From positions 2,889,001-2,953,000 of the forward strand of contig BSDZ01000011.1 in assembly GCA_030268105.1 (NCBI GenBank): a DNA stretch of 64,000 nucleotides. Reading direction: 5' to 3'. How positions within the stretch are numbered: the first letter of the stretch is position 1; every line of letters starts with the position of its first letter. The translations under genes and the position numbers were made by a program. Positions 48,001 through 60,936 of the stretch are shown here, in pieces. This DNA comes from Volvox africanus. Taxonomy: Eukaryota > Chlorophyta > Chlorophyceae > Chlamydomonadales > Volvocaceae. The notes under the pieces are model-generated. The model made no database searches, was not told the origin of the DNA, and saw only the letters and a list, made by a program, of their open reading frames with translations.

Positions 48001-51000
48001 TTAGTGCGCCTGGAAAATCGTCTGCGGCAGACCAACGGCCGCCATACCGTAATCAGGGGCCCCAGCTCCAAATGGACAGGGCACATAGCCAGGCGGCGCA
48101 TACGGATGCTGCGGCTGTATCCACTGTATCGGCTGTAGACCGTTGGATTGTGCAGAGGGAGGGGCTGGGAGTGGAGCTGCGAATAATGGCGGTGGTTGCA
48201 TCGTCAAGGCGCTCTGCTCCGCGTCTACTGGCGCGAATGCAAAGGGCTGCGGACGGCGTTGAAACACCGGCCCTCTCGGGCAGATGAGGCAACGAATACG
48301 GGGCGACGGGCACTGGCGCCGCTGCCTCCATGCTACCGACAACCACTCCAGTGTTGTTTGCACGAGCACCACCGAATTTGCCGTTTATGAACATGGGAAC
48401 GTTTATTTGGCTGGATTGTAGGGCCGTAGTGTGAGGCGGTCTCTGCGGCGCTTCCCCCAAAGGAATCCCACATAGCGACATGCATTCACTAAACATGTCA
48501 TCGATGTCAGTACTGGACCCTTCGTCCTCAATCGGGGGTGGCCTCGTCGGTGCGTGCGCTAACTTGTATGATGTCTCCAAAGGCTTGGGTATCGCAGACG
48601 AGGAGGGCAGGTGCGGTCCGTCGAACACACTCATCAGCTGCGCCGACGTATGCTGCGCGACTGGGACAGGAATGGGAATGGGAATGGGAATCGGAAGGAC
48701 CTGCGTCGGCGGTTGCGCCGCCAGTTCCTGGTCCTGATAGAAGCCAGCCAGAGCCGGCGGCTGCGCTCGATAGATCTCAACCTGCTGCTGCTCCGCCATT
48801 TTATGCATGAGCACCGGGGGTGTCGCCGATGGTAGTGCCTGCGAAGTTACGGGCCTGGACAGAGGCGAGAAACCTGGTGGGACGCTTAAGCTGCCAAATG
48901 AGAAATCTGTGCCTGAATTAGGCCCTGGAGCAACATCTTGAAGCACTTGCCCCTTCGAGAACGCAATGAACGCCACCGTCTCCTGTGCTGCCATGCCCTG
49001 AGGGTCCAGATGCGATAGCGGTCGCGGTCATCATTTATAGACGGTGCCTCTTTTGCCTCTGCCGTGTCCTGCGGCTCCTCCGATGGTGACTCGCCCACCT
49101 GGGGCACCGCTACCTTCTCCGCTTGCTCTGCCTCGGTGTGAATTGGGGCCCTCAGATGTGGGGGAACGTATATTCCGTTACGTGACTTAGCAGCCATGGG
49201 CGGCGCCACAGCCACTCTGACTGGGATGGCCTCCAGAGGCTCAAAGTCAAGGGTGTCCGGGAGCCTAGGAAGTGGGGGCAGATCCCATCGCAGGGACCGG
49301 TCCACTGCTGCTGTCGACTCAACAACCGAGTGGCAGCAGATCGGTGCGCGGGAGCTCCATTCTGTCCGTGTCCCTTTTCCTGGAGGAGGCGGTGGCGGCA
49401 CCGACTGTTGCCCGTTAGTTGATAGCGGCGGGCCCCGCTGCTGTCCTGTCTCTGCTGGCACCCAGCTCCGGGCCCATGGCGGCCGGTGCTGCGGTGCCAG
49501 CGACTGCGGTGCAGCCACCTCGTGGCTAGCTTCTGCTGCCTCTAGTTCATCCGCCCAGTTGAATCTAGCTCCGCACGTACCAATGGTTGCATCGGCCGTG
49601 ACAGCCGCGTTAGCCGCTGCACCTTTTGCAGACGGGAGAGGGCCTGATTGGGGAGTGGCGGTGGCCATCCTGCCGCCAGCGGCAAAATTAGCATCATCGA
49701 CCTCGGAAGCGTCAAGGTGTGCCGCATTGCCAACGAGCTTGTGACTGTGGTCTTTCCGACCTTCATCGTGTCCATCCAACTCCGCCTCGGAGAGGGCCGC
49801 CAGCACTTCAAAGCCCCGTCGCGGAACCTTGCCTTGGTCTTGGTTCAGTGCCGCCATACCCGAACTCCTAACTTTGCCGCCCCCATTCAGCTGCCGCAGC
49901 GCTACCGCCAGATTCAGCTCGTAATTGCTATGGCATCGTTGGCATCGTGGTCCATCCTGCACAGCCACAGGGCCCCGTGCGTTGACTTATTGTGAACCCA
50001 CTTGACCTCCGACCCATAAGGACACAAACCCTAAGTTGACATTTTTTATAATGGACAATCAAGCCCTGGCAAGCAGTCACAGGAATACACCATGCCGAGA
50101 ATCCCCAAGGAAACCACGTGGGGAGCGTGCGGCTTCGACTTCAACAGGGAATGGGATGTATCTTCGCCTAAAGTCAGCCCTAAATATCGCATAGGTGGCC
50201 AAGCACCGAGGCATCGGACGGACCCTGCAAAAGCTCAAGTAGAAGGTCAAGTCCTCCAGGCGGAGCCCCGACGTTTCGACAGAAGATTTGGGAGCGGCTG
50301 CCTCCTCGTCAACCTCTTCCATGTTCTCGCCGTCCACCTCCAAATCTCTATGCTCTATGCTGTATTTGGCGTCAGGCGTGCCACAGAGCTCCCATTACGA
50401 GTTATCTGCAGGCCCAAATCCTGGAACGTTCACGGGAAGTGTGGAGGCAGACAAGCTTAGGGGGCACGGGGGACGGGGCTGCGTGCGAAGCTGCAAATCG
50501 TTGGCACCCTTAACAACAACCATGGAACCCAATAAGTTTCAAAGCATCATTCTTGGGGCCTTCCGCCGCCACAGAGTTAGTGTTGACTTGCCGTCGCCAC
50601 CTCATTAACTGCTGCTCTAGTACCTCCTCCCCACCCGACCACAAAAAGATTGAAGCGGGACCTGGAGATTCCCAAGAAGATAGGTAGATTCCTGAATCCG
50701 GGACCCTAGTTATATTGCCAGGATTCATTTGCCCAACCATGGCAATGCCACTGCGACGTCTCATGAGTTGAACGGCCCACGACGCCCTACTTGAATGGCA
50801 TCGCCCTTGTCCGGCAAGGCCACACTCCAGTTCATCTGCGGCAGCCGGTCGACGAGTGCAGGGCACAGCTCGGGCTGTAATGGCCGTGAGCCGCAGAGCC
50901 TCGCAGCGTCGAACACCAGCCGCGGCGTCCTGCTCCCTTCGCTAAGGTCAAGGTCCCTGCAGGTCCCAACAAAAGGGTGCAGACTTAATTTTTCCACTGT

Positions 51001-54000
51001 ATTACCCTGGCACTTCATCATTCCCGTGCGCACCTCCAAAAGTGGCCTAAGGGGCAGCTCCTCGTTCTGTTGTGTTGCGTCGCTGGCTTCCGGCCGCATA
51101 TCCGCGTGCACCAAGGACTGGTGCAGCGCAGGGCTCGCAGCAGCGGAGCCACCTCCTTGGGAATCCCAACCCCGAGCTCCTCTCCCCCGGCCGCATCGGG
51201 GCCTCCTCTCTGACATTCTAAGCTGGTCACAGCCCCGGCGTAGCCGCAGCCTCCCGGCCGCTGCTGCATGACCTCGCTATAGCTGTGTAAGCGGGTTAAT
51301 GCTGCAGGTTTCTGAATTCTGAAGGCATTTTTAATCATCGCCACTGCTTCCCGCAGGTCCGGATTGCCCTGCTCGTCAAGCGGCACTAATGGTAACTGGG
51401 ACAGCCATGTGGCTCGTTCGTCGGTGGCAAGAGACTCAACTAGGCCTGGGGCCAGGTTCCTAGGTGGACCGAATGGGCCGACCGCGATGGGCCAGGTCAG
51501 AATGCGGGACGGGAATAGGGACGAGCGTTATCGGCGCTACGTATTCACAATAGAAGGAAAATGGCATGATCATCATGGTTATCATCAGTCGTGGAAGGTG
51601 ACAAATACAGGCGTGGAAAATGCCCATGGGCTGCCTGCTGGCTGTAGGCGACAGCGGCTCGTCCCGAACCCCGCCTCGCTGAACATGCTTCGTGTGGTAT
51701 TCTGGCTTGTTACTGGTCGAAATCAACCCATATGGCCGGTCAGTCCTACTTCTGTCAACGCGCCTAAACACAGCCTGGGAAACCTGAACATGTTCCCCGG
51801 TATCCATTTCCCAAAGCACGTCCTGCCGCACCGCAGCGCCCCATGCTCACTTGTAACAATTCACCTGCCAGGTGACGTTGTCCGATTCCTGCACGTACGC
51901 GTGGAGTTGTGGAGGCGTCAATGGGAGCACATACAGAGCCCCTTTGCCGCCAAGCACCGCATTAACTCCGGCCGGCCTATCCTGCATATGGGACGAAGCC
52001 AGGGCCGCCAGCCGTTAGCATAAGTCGACATGCATATGGATGCGGGCGGAAACAACGCGACAAAAGCATGCCCAGGCACGCCCGACAAGAACACCTTAGC
52101 CACCGTGCGCATTCTGCATCACCAAATGTGCTGTTCGAATCTTGTATCCACCTCGCACAGCTAACAGCTACGTACCGCATCAACCAGGACCGCAGAGTCA
52201 CGCCCGCCTTGTGCGCACTAAACCCCCCTCACCAGCTTCAAGAACTTGAGTATCAGCGCGTTGCCGAAGACTTTGTCGTTCAAGAGCGCGGACACGGTGG
52301 GGTTGAGCAGCTGGGGATGGCCGGCCCAGGCAGGCGCCGCACAGCGGTCCATCCTTACCACGACGGCGGCGAAATTATGGAAAGGTACTGCCACCAGCAG
52401 ATCATTTGCGAAGTCAAACGTGGAGGGTTAAAAGGATACTTCAGGTGGTGGCAGCACCGTACGAATATTCAGCCAACCCAGGGGAGTGCGGCCATGCGCG
52501 CTTTGAACTCCCCGCGTGCCGAAAGTGACCACAAGGCGGTTCCGCGCATGCCGATAGAGACACGGTAGAGTGCCGTGCGTGCGGTCGCACTCCATCCGGG
52601 GGCGGCGGCTAAGGAATTTGGTTCAACGAGGCTCACACCTTGCGTCAATTAAAGCTGTTACCGCAGCATGACAGTTGCAGTAAACACCGTGAACTTATGG
52701 GCAACAAGGAACTTCATGTGACTCCCAGTACGAATCGCCCGCGTACCACCGGTGCAGTGAAACTTTGGGGAGCAGCGATTACAGATAAGTATGCGCTCGA
52801 CAGGCCTGGCCGGGGTCTCATCGCACCATCGCGCCGCACCTCCTGCATCGCCAAGCGGCCTGCCTCGCGCATCAATCCACCAGTCCAAGTCAAAGCCGTA
52901 TACATTCCTGAAGAGCTCGGGCTCCTTTCGGAAGAGTGATGTGAGCTCGCACACCAAGACAGCCTCGATATCCTGAGACACGGACCCCCACCATATGGCA
53001 TTTAACAAGGTGGGGGAGGTGGCGGAGACAGGCAACAGAAGCTAGCAAGAAGTGTAGCTTTTTATAAAATTGCAAGACGATGTCGTAGCAACGACAGTCA
53101 TGGCAGTAATGGCCATGATGGCCCTCGCGCATTGGAAGGCACACCTTAAAAGCGACCTGTATTACGGTACCAGGTCTGGACGAGGTCAGCAAAATGATGG
53201 TAAAAAAATTCAGTTAATGTGGTTCAGGGGGGCGTGCGCAGATCCAGATTGCCGTGTACTCGCGTACCTTGAGATCCGGCTCGAAAGATGGGCAAGGCCG
53301 GGGCCCTTGGGGAGGGTGCAGTGGTTCGGCGGGGAGATGCATGGTTGAAGTAGGCGGCAAGGCTGGCGTTGCTGTTGGGCGGCTCTGATTCGGCAGCGGG
53401 CTTTGCCGACGCTGTTGGGCTTGTACCCGCTGCTGAATTCGCAGCTGATAATTGTACAGGTGCCGCCTTTGCTGCTGGTATAGTTCCTGTTGTCGAAGCT
53501 GCTGCAATAGCACTAGCTCCTTTTGGAACCTTACATAATTCACAAATTTAAGGTCACATCCCCACCAGACCGGGTCTATGGTCTGGTACGTAATCGCGAA
53601 AGGGTACGGGTGACCTGGAGGGTAACATACATCGTTGATGCCTACACCTTGCTTGTCTCCTGCAGAATTGGAGTCGAGGTGAGCTACTCCGGAACGGCGC
53701 TGGTCGCTCGGATCAGAACCTTGGCGTTGAGCACCAGCCGCACCGGAGGATCGTTCCCGTATTAGGGACAACACATGCTGGGGTGATAACTTTTTGGTAA
53801 AGCCAGGCGGCGGTTGGGCTGCTGCACTCTTAGCTACCGAGGGCTGCCAAGGTCCTGCGGAAACCGCCGACAGCGACACCGCCTGCTGCGGGGTACGAGG
53901 TGAGGGTGGTGACATTTGCTGTGCCGGTATACCGCTGGCGCCTGCACCGCCACCGCTGCCTGCAGAGCCCTGCTGGCCGCTGTCAGATACGCTTTGCGAT

Positions 54001-54533
54001 ATCGTCAGGTCTCTGCTTGAAGGGGCTGTCTCCGGGGAAGTTCCTGGCGACGCAGGCACAAGGTCATTTTTGCAAGACGTTTCCGAAGGTTCGTCACATG
54101 AGCTGAAGGCCGAACCCACTGACTTCGAAGCCTGCGGTGCGTTGGCTCCTCGCGCCTGCCCCTCGCCGTTGTCGACTGCACGGTCTTCAGACGGAAAGCT
54201 CGGAAGGTGATGTGCCATTTGCGCAAGCGGGACGGTGCCAGCTTTGGCATTAGCAGGCACGGTCGGGCCTACCCGGCGTGCACAGCTCAGTACCGGCAGG
54301 TTTCCTATCATCGCAGCGACTGCAGCTTCAGCATCCGCTATGGACTCAAAAGGGAGCTCTGCAACAGGGGCCCTGGGATCTTGTGCGCTGGAGTTTGCGT
54401 TGCTGCTCTCATAGCTGCTGCTGCCATCTGCCAAATGGACACGATCTGCGTGCACGCCATTTCCAACTTTGCCCCTGTGCTCAAGAGAGCTTGTTGATGG
54501 AAGAAATATCAAGTCCAAAGCCAAATTCACCAT
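48001..54533 (-). CDS. Gene D, right copy, multi-exon, unrecognised, damaged at its 3' end
   Basis: Exon 1 runs from ATG at 54533 (open upstream to 54578) to a GTACGC donor at 53268. It encodes Ser/Ala-rich sequence, a conserved-looking YPFAITYQTIDPVWWGCDLK segment and a Gln-rich coiled coil. A later exon from about 49957 begins with a CxxC pair (PRCQRCHSNYELN) and continues through FNWADELE and IYVPPHLR (about 49150-49180), a short motif found in several RNA-associated proteins. From about 48.97 kb the frame changes, with no clear intron, into the Pro-rich tail. An extra C at 48271-48273 shifts the frame relative to the left copy, and TAA at 48001-48003 replaces a Gln codon. The 5' part looks functional; the C-terminus is altered. 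Whether the exons at 50.0-53.0 kb belong to it is uncertain. Confidence 0.45.
50100..52980 (-). CDS. Chain of unrecognised minus-strand exons inside gene D of the right arm
   Basis: Several segments look like exons with good donors. One near 52970-52800 encodes AVLVCELTSLFRKEPELFRN and the adjoining VYGFDLDWWIDARG. One near 52430-52220 encodes VPFHNFAAVV and then LNDKVFGNALILKFLKL. One near 51975-51870 encodes ALYVLPLTPPQLHAYVQES. Others near 51386-51215 (DLREAVAMIKNAFRI) and 50890-50785 (ALVDRLPQMNWSVALP) follow, with an acidic segment near 50343. They share a strand with gene D and are absent from the left arm. They may be its middle exons or a separate nested gene. No family is recognised. 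Confidence 0.35.
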
Positions 54534-54842
54534 GGGAAGAAGCTTGACACCTGGGTAAGATGCAATGCATGTCGGCACGGACGCAAGACTCAGGGGTGCA
54601 TAAAAGCTGTATCACTAGACTGTTCACTTGACGGCCTTAACACAGTGTCGTGTCCCAATGGCCCCCCTCTGTAACAAGAGCTCTATCATCCTCAAGAATC
54701 TCATAGCCACATGTAATCCATGACGGGTTTTCCAATTACATCCCGACACGAGGAAGAAGGTGCATCTAGACTTGACTGCAGATCCCAGTTATCTCCTGCC
54801 CGCAAGCCGCAACCGTAGAAGGGCTCGACGGCTTGAACGCAC

Positions 54843-57826
54843 ATGCTAGAATCTGCGCTCTCCAAAACGCCGCTGCGGACAGGCATAATTGGTATTATGG
54901 TCACGACAATCCACCTACCCCAATGCGCCCTGACCTCCTCCACGCTTCTGAACGCGGGAATAATCACTCCGGAGGCTTTACTTCTTGGGCGTACCACCGG
55001 TGCTCGACTTGTCGCTGACGTCATCGTGTTGGCCGAGATTCCGCGAGCTTCAAGTTCAGCGATCTTTGCATGTGCGCGATCCTGACTGGGAGACATTGCC
55101 GACAGTAGGTGATAAGCTGAACCCTTGTTGAGTTATACCCTGATCCTGTCAAATTCCTATCCTTTGCGTTGGGGCTCTACTTGGGCTCTGTGGGGAAGAG
55201 CCATACAATGATCCTTCTTGTTTACAGTAAATGCATCAGTGTGCAGATTATAATAGGGAAATACGGCAGAGTGAGAGCCGCTCTATGTTTCGCGCTCTTC
55301 ACGAAAGGGTTCGCATGGCATACATATTAGGGAACAATCAACTAGCGCAACATAATAATAGGATTTCATGAGTTCAATGGATAGCCTAAAGCCCTGAAAC
55401 CATTGTTGTTGAAGTACCGGCACATTTTTGAAGTCCGACAGCCAAGGAAGCTCAAGCAAAAAGACAGACACACTATGCCGTGATTGTTATCGGAATGCCA
55501 AAGGTAGGTTATTTAAATCATTTCTTAACGAATTTAGTACAATTTTTCCGCAGACAAAATTGCCGGAGAATGAGTATTTTATGTTGGAATTATATGATTT
55601 TGAAAATAATCTGACTATCAATAGCAATAACTTACTACTATCGGTGTTGCAGCCTGCTGTACTTAAATAGTATGGTATGGACGTGAGTACGTTATCATCA
55701 TGCTAATAGAACCGGACGTTGCTGGGGACGAGAGTTTAGCACAGCTGCAAAAAGAACTCCAGGTAGGAATTCCTGTCCCAGGTCCTGGTAGAAAAGTGCT
55801 GAAGTCACACCAAATAAGGGTGCCCGTCCAGGCGCACCCGAAGTTGCTTGCTGTCATCGAGGCGGCAAAGCGAGGTTTAAAGACGTCTCATGACGCCAGG
55901 CCATTTCCTGTTAACGTACCAGAAGCATCAACTTCTGGCACAGCCACACTGGGTCTTGCTCTTGGCGCCCCATCATGGTCGCACACCTCTACACTAAATA
56001 ACAGTGCAACACGCGAAGGTATGCGTTGGCGTGTGAAGGGGGTCTCCATTCTTCCCGGTATAGATACCCAAACCATGCCCTTGTGCCCCGACTCGGTGTT
56101 AGATGCTTGCACGGACAGGTTACCAAGGCCAGTCACGTGGACTTGCTGCAGTTGGGTTGCGTCCCTGCCGGAAGCAGCATCACACAGGACTCCTTTCGGA
56201 GACCCATACGCCTCTAACCTGGCAAAAACTTACACCGCAGAGGTGCGGGCAGATCACACAAGCGTACATTTCCAGTCTGCACCACCGATGCGGCCAATAG
56301 CTGCAGTTGCAGCCAAAAGTGCAGCGATCCGGCCGCCCTGGCGGGGAACTTTCCACCATGCAACCTCAGCGGCAGCACCTCACCCAGCAGTGCGGGACCA
56401 CACTCGTTATGGGCTGCATCAGACCCGTTATTCGCAAACTGGCATTATAAGCAGCGCATATAGAGCCAAAGCCCGGCCTCCAACCGGGCCTTGGCGAGCC
56501 GCACATGCTACCAGCCATTGCGAATTGGGTGGCGACATAGACGCCGATACTTTAACTCGCACCTTAGGGGAACTTGCGGCTGCGGCAGCGATTTCCGTTA
56601 TGGCGCAGGGGAAGCCTAAGCTGTCGCCACTGCCATGCGAAAATGGTGCCAATAAGGCTTGGTGCTCAGGGCAGCCAAATCGCCGTGAAGTGTCAGGCTT
56701 AGCTGCCGGCATGGCCACGATGGCACGTAAAAATGTTGTTTGCAGGACGAGTCGGGCAGCCGTTGCGAAGGGAGCAGCCTCGGGAGTAGGGAGCACACGC
56801 ACAGCATCGGCAGTTGCAGCCGAAGGAATTTCCACACGGCCGCGTTTCAAACCCATTGGCACCGCTGCGCCTAATTCCCAGAAGCTGTCCACGGCGCATG
56901 CCAATAGGAACGTACCTGCGGCTGCTCCCTCTGTGTCGGAGCGCCCTGTGCCTGAATCAAGTAAAGATTTGCCTGGCTCTGGAATGTGGCTTGCAAGCGA
57001 TGTTCGTGCCGCAGACTTCAGAGGCGCCATACGTGACCAACACGCTTCCTGCAACAGCCAACATGACGTAATTGTCGACGACAGGCCGTCGGCAAAGCGC
57101 TTTGTGATCGCAACTAATCAGAGATATGCCGCTCTCTTCAGTGCATCGAAAGGCTGCCGTGCTTTGCTTGGCAATGGATCCGTGGCGCATCATAAAGCTC
57201 CTGCGACATCCACAACGGAAGGCAGCACGTCTGCTAGGAACAGCGACATCTACGTAGGTATTGACCATGATCCGGTGGGAGTACCCTGCCAACCAGCGCC
57301 GCCAGCCTTTCCTGTGCTTGAGCGTTTATTACATCGACGCAAGCGTCTGTCAGCGCTGCTGATGGCACGCTGCACCCGGGCAGCACCTTCATTGGGCAGC
57401 TCCCAACTGCGTAGTGATGAGCACACCAGATCCGCGGCCCCATCGGCATTCGTCTCTTTGCTATGTGACACAGGATGCCTTGCATGCGAGCAACGAAGTG
57501 TCCCCGGACAGGATCACACCATGCCTGGTGAGGACAGGGCGCGTTCTGCCGGGTCGATGTTACGTCCACGTTTCATCGCCACCGGTTTTGCGGTGGGCAA
57601 AGCTTCAGCTCGGCCATCTGATGGTGGTGACCAAAGACAGGCATTCGACAGCCGCTCCCGCCTGCGTAACACTGAGATGCCTGGGGTCTCAGCTGCAGCT
57701 GTGATCAAAGGCCATCCCGCAATGGCCACTGATGCGTACACCCTAATGCGAGCGTGGCGACAGCAGCGTGCCGCCGCCGCTGCGATCATTTGTCGGGCAG
57801 CTCGCCGCTACTTGGATGCGGGGTGA
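54843..57826 (+). CDS. Unrecognised gene C, right copy, with sequence interrupting the frame
   Basis: The N-terminal block (54843-55041, ATG at 54843) corresponds to the left copy, then a 0.93-kb AT-rich segment and a 0.23-kb segment intervene before the common frame resumes at about 56226 and ends at 57826. Inside the extra segment, 55432-55501 ends with a GTAGGT donor and 55700-55762 ends with GTAGGA, so it may contain exons and introns. Read without splicing, a frame of 708 codons runs from ATG at 55700. The C-terminal Arg/Ala-rich end is the same as on the left. Substitutions between the copies are conservative on this strand. No family is recognised. Confidence 0.45.
55042..55973. other. 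Right-arm-specific AT-rich segment
   Basis: It is absent from the left arm, where the flanks join as GCCGAGAT-CATGG. It is much more AT-rich (55200-55680) than its surroundings. The ends show no inverted repeat, and the only shared bases at the join are AT. It carries two GT donors as described for gene C. Confidence 0.6.
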
Positions 57827-57875
57827 GGTATGCAAGCGCAGGAGCGGTGGGCCTGGTGAGAAGTGAAAAGGAGTT

Positions 57876-58888
57876 ATGGCTGAACCCGGTGTCACCGCCA
57901 CGCGACCCGTTGGGTCTCTTGTTTTCCCGCCGTTTTCTCTGACACGCTCTTTGCAAAGTGCATGGAAATCAACGCCTGCATGTAATCCGTCTCCTGAGCA
58001 CTCGATCTTCCAGTCAACTGGCCATGCTTCACCTTGCATTTCGGTGCCAACCAATATCAGGGCTGCGGCTGAGAAAGCTCGCGTCTCGGCGGCAGCCGAC
58101 AGCTTGGCCGCCTGCATCAAGGCCCGGCTCCTGGCAGCATGGCAGGGAGTCTACCATCGGCGCTCACGTCTTCGGCGACAATACACCCGGTGCGTGGTGG
58201 CCTGTGTGGCCTGAACTTCAGCTGTGGGGATCTAACGCCATCTTGATCAGTTCCGTATTGCCAAGCTTACCCGATAAATCCTATAAACGGATGGTATGCG
58301 GCTGACAAGTTGCACGTGAGTTGACTGATATCGAAGAGGCATGTGGCAGTCGGAAAGCATGCGCCTTAAGGTAGCGCCAGCGCGCTTTTGCTGGGAACCC
58401 CTCGTTTACTGCAATGGTTGTGCTGCCGCAATTATCCTTGATCTCGCGCGGTTCACAGGCTGGTGGCTCTTTCCTTGAAGGCAAAATACGTGGCGTGTGT
58501 ATATCCAGGCCCAATGGCAGAGAATATGGACTTGGCAGAAATTCACGCCGGCCTTGTGGCTGAGTTGGCTGCCGCCGTTTATGCGCCTGACAGAACCAGC
58601 CGTTCCAGAACCACCAGCAACTCGGTACTAGATGGGACATGGGACTCGGCTCATGGCAGCTGTCAACACGGCGACAGTTCATATGGCGTGCCGTATGGTT
58701 TGGTTCATGCGGATGGCTGGGGCGCCGCTGCGGCGAGCCATCGCCGTTATTGCACCGCTGCTTCTGCCGATGAGGGCCGTTATGGGCTAGCCGTAGCGCA
58801 CAGGCGATGGTGGCTACTGCGTGCCGCGTGGTGCAGCTTAATAGTCCATGCCATTGCTCCTTTACGTTGGAGGTCTCTGGCGAAGTAG
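57876..58888 (+). CDS. Two unrecognised open frames downstream of gene C, right copy
   Basis: These are mirrors of the left-arm frames at 3910-4922: 112 codons (57876-58214) and 141 codons (58463-58888). Sequence is nearly identical between the arms. Status is as for the left copy. Confidence 0.25.
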
Positions 58889-60936
58889 CAGCTTCACAAT
58901 AGCGTAGTCACGTGTAGAACGAAGAAATGGGGAGAGCGAAGGTTCCACCTAAGGACATGGTAATCATCGGGGCGTCAGGGACATGCTCTTCGGGTTCCGC
59001 CCGCAGCATGCATCAGCCGCAAATATGGTGTCGCCGCATTGGTGCCAACATGTAAAAAAAGGAGGCCATCGACATTTTGCGTAGGCATCGGCCTCCTGTC
59101 GGGCCCGTCCATCCCGTGGTACATATCATTAGCCATACACAGTTAGGGGGCGTGACAAATAGGTCTTAACATCCAGATGCGGCTAGGAGAGTATCTAGAT
59201 GCGGCAAAAGGTGGGGGTTCCAACGTATTTAGATGCCGCTGCAAGCCAGATGCCAGCCAGGTAACCCACCCCCTCCCAGATGCGAGATGCGGCGAGTTTG
59301 TGATACCCTGAGCCCACCATTAATCGTCCCATCCGCAGCTATTGGTCTCTTGTGCTTGTGGCTTCCCCTAGAGGCAGGGGGGCCGCAGCGGCTCTTGGGT
59401 GCTGCAGTTGCATCACCCAGCTTTACATTAGCCTGGTTTGCTGCATTGCTGCATTATTACGACCACGCCCCTAAGATTAGCTTAGCGGGACCAGTATCCC
59501 TAGCTAGGTTAGCTTAGCAGGATTGGAATCGTAGCACCACCTGGGTTACGTAGCATAGTGGATTGGCTTGACTGATTTTTGGCTTAGCAAATTGGGTTGT
59601 TAAAGCTAGCTAGGCTGGCTTCACCTGGGGCTACGATAAGATAGGTTAGCGAGCGGGGTGGGTTGTTTCAGCCAGATTGTCTTCACTTAGGGATAAGATG
59701 AAGCGGATACAGGTAGCCAAATAGGTTATGAAAGCTAGATTTGCTAAACTTGGGGCTAAGATTAGGTTAGCAGGGCGAGTTTTGACAGCTAGACTAGGCT
59801 TTTGGGTCACATAAAGTCACATAAAGTGTAAATTGTGTTAACAGACGCCGCTATCACATCATGTTCCTCTACATGGTGATTGAGATTAGACAAGTAATAA
59901 GATTGGGGACATGAGGTAAGGAAATTAGATAATAACAAGCCGGTTCCCACCCCTAGTTAGGTATACCTGGTTTATCGATGCGGTCCCGAGCTATTTGTAA
60001 CGCAAGAATACCACATCTATTTCCGCGGACGCTAGTTTAAATTTTGCAGTGCGATGAGCTAGCATGGTGTTTCTTCATACTATGTTACCCAGGACCCCGA
60101 TAGGTATCTCACCCCCGATCTTACCCGGTGCCATAGTTTAACTGAACATATTTGTACCTCCTAACATTTCTCTTGTTATCAGGTCCATTTATCTATACAA
60201 CACGAAATTAATTTTTTTACAGTTAACAATGCCTGATAGAGATAGAAGTTTTCACGGACCTGAAGGGAGCAACGAACAGTGTCACATACTCGTGTAATGG
60301 AAAAAATTAGACAAGTATTCAGTAAGATGATTTATCTTATAATTAACACTACAAGAATAAACTTGATTTATTATAACTGGCTAGGTTGAGTTTACGGCAA
60401 TGTACGAATGAATGGTTGCAAGCGAAACGGGTTGCCAATCATGCTGCATAGCATCGTTACGTGCATCTCGAAATTTAAACTACACATCGCTATTTTATAA
60501 ACCTGGAGACTATCGATTTTTACACTTAGTACATCGTTATAACCCGTTAACGTAGGCCTGATGGAATCCTCATGAAGTGTTGGCTTTAAGCCTTGCTCAT
60601 ATGCTTGCCTATGACGGTGGAGCGGACGCTATTGTGAAGCTGGGGCGAACCTTAGTTGCCACGTTCCGTGAACGCCCGTAACTTTACATTGTTGGTAGAT
60701 AGCAAAAGAAACAACTTCTAAAACTTAATTCTTGCTAGTTTTTAGACGAGGGGGAATCGCCAACTGTACTATCCACCCTTGCGCCAAGGTTGCAAGGTTA
60801 GGCGAGCAGGTCAGGCTTGCCATAGCAACACAGGAGATCGCAGGCTCATCGTCGCAGAAGCAGTTATAAGAGGGGCCACCCTGTCCAACGGGCAGCGTGG
60901 TTCTAAACGAGGATGGGGCGTGAGCTGCATTAGCCG
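58889..60936. other. Intergenic stretch of the right arm with degenerate repeats
   Basis: This is the mirror of 1862-3909. The TAGGTTAGC-type repeats lie at about 59460-59800. The part at about 60180-60600 differs most from the left arm. The promoter of the glucan synthase copy should lie near 60750-60936; no box is recognised. Confidence 0.6.
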
